The notes under the pieces: model-generated
Told to the model about the DNA's origin: nothing
The model's input: the letters and a program-made list of their open reading frames with translations, nothing else
Database searches by the model: none
Position numbers and translations under genes: made by a program
Part shown: positions 30,509-36,891 of the stretch, one piece after another
Numbering within the stretch: position 1 is the first letter of the stretch
Layout: every line of letters starts with the position of its first letter
From: Acidobacteriota bacterium
GTDB taxonomy: Bacteria; Acidobacteriota; Terriglobia; Versatilivoradales; Versatilivoraceae
NCBI GenBank assembly: GCA_028875575.1
Contig: JAPPDF010000041.1
Location: 1-36,891, forward strand
Direction of reading: 5' to 3'
DNA length: 36,891 bases

Positions 30509-31015
30509 TCACAACGCCTTGAGGCTGTCGACTCCCCTGTAGCGCGATCCGTAGAAGACCAGAGGCGGCCGGGATTCGTCCAGGTTCAGGCCGACCACCT
30601 CCCCCAGGAAAAGCGTGTGGGTTCCGCCGTCGTAGGCCCGGGCCACCCGGCAGTCCAGGTACCCCTGGGTCCCCTCCAGGATCGGTGCTCCGGTAACCCC
30701 CGTGGTCCACTCGATGCCCTCGAAGCGGTCGTCGTCCTTGTCCCGGTGACGTCCGGCAAAGCGATCGGAGATCATGGTCTGATCTTCGCTCAATATATTG
30801 ACGGCAAAGAGCCGGCTGCGGTCGATGAGGGGCCAGGAGCGGGCGTCCTTGGCCACGCTCACCATGACCGTGCAGGGGTTCAGCGAGATGGAGCAGAAGG
30901 CGTTGCAGGTGAGCCCGTGGACTTCCTGGCCCGACCGGGTGGTGACCACGGTGACACCGGTGGCGAAGCGGGACATGATTCTGCGAAATTGAGAGGAGTC
31001 GATGGGTGTTTGCAT
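30509..31015 (-). CDS. Flavin reductase family protein
   Basis: A 168-residue FMN-binding split-barrel oxidoreductase that reduces flavin with NAD(P)H, often to supply a two-component monooxygenase or as a flavin-binding partner. Signatures are the N-terminal FATGVTVVTT, the GLTCNAFCSISLNP loop that binds the FMN phosphate, and the end motif RPPLVFYGSRYRGV. Length is typical. The ATG at 31015 has AAAGGG 6 nt upstream. It is the last gene of a minus-strand unit with the TPP enzyme and an unknown gene, 25 nt after the latter; the shared transcript suggests a joint 2-oxoacid/flavin reaction, but no monooxygenase is seen nearby. Confidence 0.93.
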   Translation of the reverse strand: MQTPIDSSQFRRIMSRFATGVTVVTTRSGQEVHGLTCNAFCSISLNPCTVMVSVAKDARSWPLIDRSRLFAVNILSEDQTMISDRFAGRHRDKDDDRFEGIEWTTGVTGAPILEGTQGYLDCRVARAYDGGTHTLFLGEVVGLNLDESRPPLVFYGSRYRGVDSLKAL

Positions 31016-31040
31016 GGATATCCCTTTATTGATGGCTGGT

Positions 31041-31790
31041 TTACAGCGGTGTCTGGATGCACAACCGCATGGCGGGGGTCACTTCCTCGTAGATGGCCAG
31101 CATGGATTCCACCAGGTCGGTTCCGGAAGTTCCCCGGACGGTATCCTCGTCCATGGGGAAATAGAGCAGGAACCCGGCCCAGGCGTCTCCCGGGGCCTGC
31201 TCCAGGCCGGCCCGCAGCCGGGACGCCGGGGGTAGGTTCGACTTGCAGTAGCGAAACAGGTCAGAGCGCCAACCGCCGGCCTGCACCCGGAAACCCTCCC
31301 GCAACACCAGCCGCTTCAGTTCCCTTTCCATGCCCCCCCTGGGCTTCAGCGCCCGCATCAGCCGGTGCCAATCCCAGTCGTCCCTCAATCGGAAGCGTTC
31401 CTGTCCGGGGGGAGCCTCCAGCAAGCCCCGCTCCACCTGCAGCCCGCACTTGAAGCGCCCCTCATCGGTATCGACCATGAGGAAAAACTTGGCGCACCCG
31501 AAGCTGACCTTGGAGGAGAGGGGCTTGGCGGCCCGATTGGCCTTGGCCAGGAACCCGATCCACTGCCAGTAGACCCCGCGGCCCCAGCGCTCGGTGACGA
31601 AGGGCTGCCGGTACCTAGCCTCCAGGGCGACCTTCAGAATGCGGGTGATGCGTTCGTCGTCATCCAGATTTCCGACACGAATTCCGCGGCGAAAGTCCAG
31701 GAACTCCGGACGGAATCGAGTGTGCTGAGGGGAGAACCCCTCCGAGCGAGGCGATGGACGGACCATGTCTTCCTCACTCCCTGCTGTCAC
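31041..31790 (-). CDS. Conserved-looking protein of unknown function
   Basis: A 249-residue soluble protein with no signal or membrane segment and no family I recognise. It is Trp- and Arg-rich (RWGRGVYWQW, DDWDWHRLMRAL). The GTG at 31790 overlaps the upstream TPP-enzyme stop as GTGA; an ATG at 31766 with GAGG upstream is the alternative. It lies between the TPP enzyme and the flavin reductase, so it may be a partner or accessory of that enzyme. No metal or nucleotide motif is visible. A homology or structure search would be needed to say more. Confidence 0.75.
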   Translation of the reverse strand: MTAGSEEDMVRPSPRSEGFSPQHTRFRPEFLDFRRGIRVGNLDDDERITRILKVALEARYRQPFVTERWGRGVYWQWIGFLAKANRAAKPLSSKVSFGCAKFFLMVDTDEGRFKCGLQVERGLLEAPPGQERFRLRDDWDWHRLMRALKPRGGMERELKRLVLREGFRVQAGGWRSDLFRYCKSNLPPASRLRAGLEQAPGDAWAGFLLYFPMDEDTVRGTSGTDLVESMLAIYEEVTPAMRLCIQTPL

Positions 31791-33400
31791 TTCATCCCCA
31801 CGGTGCGGCCGAAGCTGTCCTGGTAGATCAGCGGGTCCACCCGAGCGTCGATGAGCGTCGGGCAGCCGGCGGTCATGGCGGCTCCCAGTTCGCGCTCGAA
31901 GTCCTCGGGCGTGTCCACGGTGGCCGCCTTCAGTCCGCAGGCCCTGGCCACCTCGGCAAACTGCACCGGATGCAGATCCAGACCATAGTCGGGCAGGCTG
32001 CGAATTTTCTGGCGGGCTTTCATGGTCCCCAGGGCCTGATCGTTCACGATCACCAGCGGCACGGTGCCCCCCGTGCGTGCCAGCACTTCCAGCTCTCCCA
32101 GGCGCATCAGGAGACTGCCGTCGGCTCCCAGACCGATCATGGGCGTATCGGGATCGGCCAGGCGGGCGCCGCAGATGGCCGGCAGGGTCAGTCCCATGGT
32201 GCGCCCCCCTGACGTCCCGTAGTAGGTGCCCGGCTGGTCGGCCAGCCAGAGATGCTCCAGCATGCAGATAAAGACTCCCGTCTCGGAAATGAGGATTCCA
32301 TCCGTAGGCAGCACGCTTCGGCAGATCTCGATAATGTCCTGGGCAGCCAGCCTGGCCCGACCGGGCCGCTTGAAGGCGGGAAGTACCTCCTGGCGCAGCG
32401 CCTGGACCTCGCGGCCGTGGAAGCCCGCGCGGGCCTGGGGCGCCAGTGCCGGCAGCACGCTCTTGAGGTTGCCGTTGACCCGGGCCCCGGGTTGCTGGGA
32501 AAGGGATCGATACTCAGGGGAGCTGAGCACTTCCGCCGTGGGCAAGCCGCACTTCCAGGGCCCGTGGGTCATGAGGGCGTCCACGCCCAGCAGCAGCACT
32601 CCATCCGCATTCTCAAAAGCTCTGGACTCGATGATTCCCGGAGAGTAGATCCCCACGAAGACCCCGGCCCAGCGATCATGCGATTCGGGAAAGACGCCGC
32701 GGGCTTCCATGGTCACCAGGACGGCGGCTCCCAGGTTCTCCGCCAGGGAGAGCAGTTCCCCGGTGGCATCGTCCCGCACCACGTCGGCTCCGGCAATGAT
32801 CAGAGGCTTGCGCCACTTGGAAAGCAACTCCCTGCAGGCCGTGATTTCATGCTCCGGCGCGGAGGCTGCCGCAGTGCGCGCCCGCGGGGGAAGCGGTGGA
32901 CCGCACTCCGCACTGCCCAGGTCGGCGGGAAAGTTGAGCAGAGCCGGACCCGGCCGGCCCTCGGTGGCGCGGTAGCTGGCCTCCTGAACCGCCAGCGGCG
33001 CATTCTCCGTCGAAAGCGTCTCCCGATAGCGTTCAATTCCGCTGAAGAGGCTCAACTGGTCGCAGTGCTGGACCATCTCGTAGCCGGCGGTGGCCGGAGG
33101 ACAGGTTTCGCAGACCGCCACCATGGGGGCCCGTTCGAAGTGAATGTTGGCGGCGCCGCCCACCAGGTTGGCGGCCCCCACCCCTCGAATGGTCAGGGCC
33201 AGCCCGGCCGTATCCTTCATCAGGCCGTAATAGGCGGCCATGATGGCGGCCGAGGACTCGTGGTTCACGCTGACGAAATCCACGCCCAGCTTGCGGCCGG
33301 CCTCCATCAGGTCCAAGGGACTGCCGCCCCCGGGAATGCCAAAGAAATGGCGCAGGTTGCGGGCTCGTGCATCCTCCATGATCAGTTCGGCAATGGTCAT
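31787..33400 (-). CDS. Thiamine pyrophosphate-dependent enzyme (acetolactate synthase/benzoylformate decarboxylase family)
   Basis: A 537-residue TPP enzyme with the usual three domains. The N-terminal activating Glu is E48 (SVNHESSAA), a central NAD/FAD-like domain follows (about 190-330), and the C-terminal TPP/Mg motif is GADGSLLMRLGELEV ending at IVND (about 424-455); the first G of the usual GDG is present with Ala in the second position. It is shorter than typical acetolactate synthases and lacks an obvious FAD or regulatory subunit; decarboxylases or carboligases of 2-oxoacids are the likely activities. The ATG at 33400 has GAGG 8 nt upstream. It begins the unit with an unknown protein and flavin reductase, which is divergent from the FG-GAP gene. 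Confidence 0.92.
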   Translation of the reverse strand: MTIAELIMEDARARNLRHFFGIPGGGSPLDLMEAGRKLGVDFVSVNHESSAAIMAAYYGLMKDTAGLALTIRGVGAANLVGGAANIHFERAPMVAVCETCPPATAGYEMVQHCDQLSLFSGIERYRETLSTENAPLAVQEASYRATEGRPGPALLNFPADLGSAECGPPLPPRARTAAASAPEHEITACRELLSKWRKPLIIAGADVVRDDATGELLSLAENLGAAVLVTMEARGVFPESHDRWAGVFVGIYSPGIIESRAFENADGVLLLGVDALMTHGPWKCGLPTAEVLSSPEYRSLSQQPGARVNGNLKSVLPALAPQARAGFHGREVQALRQEVLPAFKRPGRARLAAQDIIEICRSVLPTDGILISETGVFICMLEHLWLADQPGTYYGTSGGRTMGLTLPAICGARLADPDTPMIGLGADGSLLMRLGELEVLARTGGTVPLVIVNDQALGTMKARQKIRSLPDYGLDLHPVQFAEVARACGLKAATVDTPEDFERELGAAMTAGCPTLIDARVDPLIYQDSFGRTVGMK

Positions 33401-33854
33401 TGTCCAATCCTCGGTCGGTGAAGGGTTCAGTCAGCCGTCGGACCATCCGTAGGGTCAGGCATTTGTCTCATTTTTGCGGATCTTTGTAAAGGGCGCCGGT
33501 CCGCCGCCGGCTGGAAGGATTTCGCGAGGATCGCCGGCCTTGCCGCCTGCGCTGAAACCGAGGGTTACCCGGGAACGTCAAAAAGAATTATCCACGGGGT
33601 CTTTCGCAGAATTGGGCAGTGGGACGTTTACCGGGATTGGCCACAAAAGGCACAAAAACACAACTTGCGGCTTTTGTGCCTTTTGTGGTTAGACAGTATT
33701 TTTCGCCGGTTCGCGCCCGATAATTGATAAAGGCAGAACCTCAGGTTTGCCGGCAAGATAACCTGCCCGGCGCCTCTTGACCCCTTTCCGCCAAATGCCA
33801 TAGCATCCCTCCAACTCAAGACCGGATGAAGCCCAAAGAAAGAAGCGTGAATCC
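33401..33854. other. Divergent spacer with a long perfect inverted repeat
   Basis: 454 bp between the TPP-enzyme unit (minus) and the FG-GAP gene (plus). Its main feature is the inverted repeat at 33641-33688. No gene is supported; short open frames on both strands cross the repeat and look spurious. Confidence 0.55.
33641..33688. repeat. 17-bp perfect inverted repeat
   Basis: CCACAAAAGGCACAAAA at 33641-33657 is perfectly complementary to 33672-33688, with a 14-nt loop. Because both flanking genes point away from it, it cannot be a terminator for either. The arms are A/T-richer than the surroundings. It may be a regulatory palindrome, or a degenerate dispersed repeat. Confidence 0.75.
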
Positions 33855-36668
33855 ATGAGACCGTTGCTGAGCATTGTCATCCTGATCTTCCTCTGTTGGC
33901 CCGGCGGGGTCTCCGGGGGCGAGTCCCACCAGGCCTGGCTGCACCATACCGAATTCGCGGACTTCGCCGGCGGAACGCTCGAGGACGGCGGGGCCAACCT
34001 CTATGTCACCCGCTCGGGCTCGGTGCGCATGATCCACACCCTGGACCTGAACAATGACGGCTACCTCGACATCTTCGTGGCCCAGGACCACAACCAGCTG
34101 GAGAACGAAGACCTCCTGATCTACTGGGGGACCCCACAGGGCCCGCGGTCGATTCTGCCGCCCCTGCCCGACCAGCAGCCGCTGGGCAAGCTCTTGCGGG
34201 AGATTCGCGCCCGGGACGGCGGCGTCACCCGGCTCCCCACCGATGGAGGAGGCCCCTCGCTGCTGGCCGACCTCAACGGGGACGGCTACCTGGAGATCGT
34301 CTTCTGCAACTTCATCCACAACTACTCGGTCCACATGCAGGCCCTGATCTACTGGGGAAGCCCCGAGGGGTATGGGCCGGAGCGGCGGACGGAGCTGCCC
34401 ACCCTGATGGCCTCCGACGTAGAGGCCGCCGACCTCAACCGGGACGGCACCCTGGACTTGGTCTTCGCCAACAACGGCACCGAGGGGGGTGAGCGCTTTG
34501 GACACGCCCACCACCTGGAATCCTACATCTACTGGAACGGACCGACCGGGTTCTCCACCGAGCGCCGAAGCTCCATCCCCAGCATCAGCGCCGTGGACTG
34601 CGAAGCGGGAGACCTGAACGGCGACGGCTACCCGGAACTGGTTTTCCTCAACAACAACACCAAGGAGAAGAGCCTCTACCTCTACTGGGGAGGCGCCGAG
34701 GGTTTTTCGGAGTCACGCCGCCAGGTCCACCAGTGGGGCGATCTCCTGGGGGCCGAACTGGCCGACCTGAACGGGGATGGGTCCCTCGACCTGGCGGTGA
34801 CCCACCGGGACAACCGGGCCGAAGTCCGCCGGGGCAACGCAGAGGGTTTCGAGGAAGAGCCCTGGCGCCAATACCCCACCCGGGAGGCAACCACCCTGGG
34901 CGTGACCGACTTCAACCGGGACGGATTTGCCGACCTGGTCTTCCCCAACCGAAAGGGGGAGTTCTCCTACATCTATTGGGGGAGCGCTGACGGCCCCTCC
35001 ACCGAGGGAATGCTGAAGCTTCCCACCCTGCATGCGGCGGCGGCCGCCTTCCGGGACTTCAACGGCGACGGGTGGGTGGACCTGGCCTTTGCCAACGAAC
35101 AGGACGGCCGCAGCTATGACGTCAACTCCTACATCTACTGGAACGGTCCCGAGGGCTTCGACCCCGCCTATCGTCTGGAGCTGCAGGGTTTCGGCGCGGT
35201 CAGCCTTCAGGCCGACGACCTGAACCTCGACGGTCATGCCGACCTGGTCCTGGTCAACCGCAACTCCGGCAGCGAGGCCTCCATCCCCACCCTGATCTAC
35301 TGGGGCAACCCCAACCACCACTACTCGCAGGCCTCCCTGTCCACGCTTCCCTTCTCCATGTCGGCGCCGGCCATCGCCGACCTGGACCAGGACGGTTGGG
35401 TGGACGTGGCCTTTCCCACCGGCCGGATCTATTGGGGAGGACACCAGGGTTACAGCCAGGGGCACAGCCAGGATCTGTCCGTCCCCTCGGGATACGGCGC
35501 GGCCACCGCCGACCTGAATCGGGACGGCTATCTGGACCTGGTGATTTCCGCCGGCACGGCCTACGGGGAACCCAAGCCGAAGGGCATTATCCTGTGGGGA
35601 GGCCAGGCCGGCTACGACTGGTCAAAGCGAAGCGAGCTGAAGCTCAACACCCTGATCAGCCAGAGCCCTACCATCGCCGACCTCAACAAGGATGGCGCCC
35701 TGGACCTGGTCTTCTGCGACGTGGACGGTCCTCGAGTGGAGATCTTCTGGGGGACGGACCAGGGAACCTTCAACCCGAGTCATCACTCCGCGCTCCGGGT
35801 CCAGCCTTCCTCCACGGTGGAAGTCGCCGACCTGAATGCCGACGGCTGGCTGGACATGATCGTGGGCGGCGGCTGGGACTCCGAGCAGTTCGGACGGCCC
35901 ACCCGGCACATTTCGATCCTGTGGGGAAGCCGGGAGGGCTATTCCGAGGAGCGGATGCTGCGCCTGGAGGGCTACGACCCCCTGGAACACGCGGTGGCCG
36001 ACCTCAACCGGGACGGGTTCCTGGACATCGTCACCAGCAACTATCACGCCTACTTCACCCGCAGCATCCCCGCCTTCATCTACTGGGGCTCGGCAGAGGG
36101 AAGCTACAGCGAGTCCCGCCGCAGCCACCTGCCCGCCGAGTCCTCGGGAGCCCTGACGGTAGCCGACCTCAACCAGGACGGGTGGTACGACATCGTGGTC
36201 TTCAACCACCTGGACCAGGGCGACCACGGCGCCGGGGCCTACATCTACTGGGGCGGCCCCCAGGGCTACTCCGCCGACCGGCGCCACTGGATCCAGACCT
36301 TCGGCCCCCACTTCGGCGCCCGCAAGGATATCGGAAACATCTATGACCGCAAGCTGCGGGAGTCCTACCGTTCGGCCGCCATTCGATTGCCGGAGGGCAA
36401 GCAGGCCGGACGCCTTCGTTGGGAGGCATCCACTCCCCACGGAACCGGGGTCCTGCTGCAGGTTCGCAGCGCCGCCTCCGAAGCGGGGCTGACGGAGGCC
36501 GCCTGGACCGGGTCCGAGGGAGAGGGAGACCACTTCAAGGATTCGGGAGCCGCCCTGAACCTGCCCGCCACCCACCGCTGGCTCCAATACCGCGCCACCC
36601 TCACCACCCCCAACGGGGGCAGCACTCCGGTGCTGGAAGCCGTGCATATCGACGTGCGTGGGGAGTGA
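33855..36668 (+). CDS. Large secreted FG-GAP/VCBS-repeat protein
   Basis: A 937-residue exported protein. After a signal peptide (about 1-21), 14 repeats of roughly 54 residues run from about 63 to 805. Each couples a Ca-binding loop (D-L-N-x-D-G-x-x-D, for example DLNNDGYLD, DLNGDGYLE, DLNQDGWYD) with a strand motif (Y/L-I-Y-W-G-x-x-x-G). The pattern is that of FG-GAP/VCBS propeller proteins, here probably two seven-bladed propellers. The C-terminal roughly 110 residues form an extra beta-rich domain (LPEGKQAGRLRWEAS, LQYRATLTTPNGG). The ATG at 33855 has only a weak AAAGAAAG upstream. Such proteins are typically surface or extracellular, binding or structural; here none of the repeats shows a catalytic site. 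Confidence 0.9.
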   Translation: MRPLLSIVILIFLCWPGGVSGGESHQAWLHHTEFADFAGGTLEDGGANLYVTRSGSVRMIHTLDLNNDGYLDIFVAQDHNQLENEDLLIYWGTPQGPRSILPPLPDQQPLGKLLREIRARDGGVTRLPTDGGGPSLLADLNGDGYLEIVFCNFIHNYSVHMQALIYWGSPEGYGPERRTELPTLMASDVEAADLNRDGTLDLVFANNGTEGGERFGHAHHLESYIYWNGPTGFSTERRSSIPSISAVDCEAGDLNGDGYPELVFLNNNTKEKSLYLYWGGAEGFSESRRQVHQWGDLLGAELADLNGDGSLDLAVTHRDNRAEVRRGNAEGFEEEPWRQYPTREATTLGVTDFNRDGFADLVFPNRKGEFSYIYWGSADGPSTEGMLKLPTLHAAAAAFRDFNGDGWVDLAFANEQDGRSYDVNSYIYWNGPEGFDPAYRLELQGFGAVSLQADDLNLDGHADLVLVNRNSGSEASIPTLIYWGNPNHHYSQASLSTLPFSMSAPAIADLDQDGWVDVAFPTGRIYWGGHQGYSQGHSQDLSVPSGYGAATADLNRDGYLDLVISAGTAYGEPKPKGIILWGGQAGYDWSKRSELKLNTLISQSPTIADLNKDGALDLVFCDVDGPRVEIFWGTDQGTFNPSHHSALRVQPSSTVEVADLNADGWLDMIVGGGWDSEQFGRPTRHISILWGSREGYSEERMLRLEGYDPLEHAVADLNRDGFLDIVTSNYHAYFTRSIPAFIYWGSAEGSYSESRRSHLPAESSGALTVADLNQDGWYDIVVFNHLDQGDHGAGAYIYWGGPQGYSADRRHWIQTFGPHFGARKDIGNIYDRKLRESYRSAAIRLPEGKQAGRLRWEASTPHGTGVLLQVRSAASEAGLTEAAWTGSEGEGDHFKDSGAALNLPATHRWLQYRATLTTPNGGSTPVLEAVHIDVRGE

Positions 36669-36891
36669 GCTCAGCCGGCCTCCGTACCCGACGACGGGGC
36701 GGATCATGCGGGGGTGAGACAGGGGCCTCTTACGAGCCTCGGAGACTTGGCCCCCCTCATGCTCGACTGCGGGCTGGATCTCCTATCTGGCGATCTCACC
36801 AATTCCGTCCCCCCCACCGGTTCGACTGCGGGCGGAGCCCTTGTCTCACCGACTCCTGTACCGTTCTGAGAAGGACCTTTGGCGGATAATC
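36669..36891. repeat. Truncated repeat-like tail
   Basis: No gene is supported. GGTGAGACAGGGGC at 36713-36726 is matched with one difference in inverted orientation at 36837-36850, and two partial direct copies of a CGACTGCGGGC unit lie near 36762 and 36823. The window ends inside this block. Confidence 0.45.

Noticed and set aside
32252-33421. 389-codon open frame antisense to the TPP enzyme
   Set aside because: Shadow of a well-supported gene.
36419-36889. 156-codon frame running to the right edge
   Set aside because: Mostly antiphase to the FG-GAP gene and then repeat-rich sequence; no motif.

Overview
This window is GC-rich, mostly single-copy metabolic and envelope DNA from a free-living, probably uncultured Gram-negative bacterium. 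The mix points to Acidobacteriota or a similar environmental lineage: Tat or lipoprotein-exported unknown proteins, PQQ-type beta-propellers beginning with DWPEWRG-like motifs, a TolB-propeller/CehA-type PHP lipoprotein, FG-GAP repeats, PhyH, and 2-oxoacid:ferredoxin oxidoreductase with formate-THF ligase. This assignment is inference; there is no rRNA or other taxonomic marker. I see no tRNA, rRNA, CRISPR array, transposase or phage gene.

Layout, left to right. 1-3.0 kb: a repeat-rich edge, then a secreted double-Cache protein, a DUF309 protein and class I GAPDH, all on the minus strand. 3.3-6.2 kb: plus-strand genes for a small membrane protein, an MtnX-like HAD phosphatase and an M20 amidohydrolase. 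6.4-9.4 kb: minus-strand 2-oxoacid:ferredoxin oxidoreductase (korA, then korB) ending in a clear intrinsic terminator. 9.95-14.1 kb: a minus-strand four-gene unit (MBL-fold hydrolase, two tandem exported paralogs of an unrecognised family joined by a GTGA overlap, and the beta half of a sulfopyruvate/phosphonopyruvate-type decarboxylase). 14.5-16.5 kb: a plus-strand Cache-Cache-SBP secreted protein, close paralog of the first gene, flanked by inverted 25-bp degenerate repeats. 16.9-20.1 kb: a minus-strand unit of PQQ propeller, decarboxylase alpha half and M24 peptidase. 21.0-27.4 kb: the TolB/PHP lipoprotein, a Cys-rich secreted protein, PhyH and a second PQQ propeller. 27.6-31.0 kb: D-2-hydroxyacid dehydrogenase, fhs and flavin reductase. 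31.0-33.4 kb: a TPP enzyme overlapping (GTGA) an unknown gene, followed by the flavin reductase. 33.9-36.7 kb: a large secreted FG-GAP protein with 14 repeats.

Themes. There are three TPP-dependent 2-oxoacid systems (KorAB, the split alpha/beta decarboxylase, and the full-length enzyme with flavin reductase), together with a 2-hydroxyacid dehydrogenase and C1-folate entry. The other theme is a heavy load of exported propeller, Cache and solute-binding-like proteins. The least explained parts are the tandem exported paralogs at 10546-13115 with their decarboxylase partner, the unanchored Cache/SBP proteins, the korA C-terminal extension, and the TPP enzyme-unknown-flavin reductase unit. Intergenic spaces carry several families of degenerate dispersed repeats and inverted repeats.
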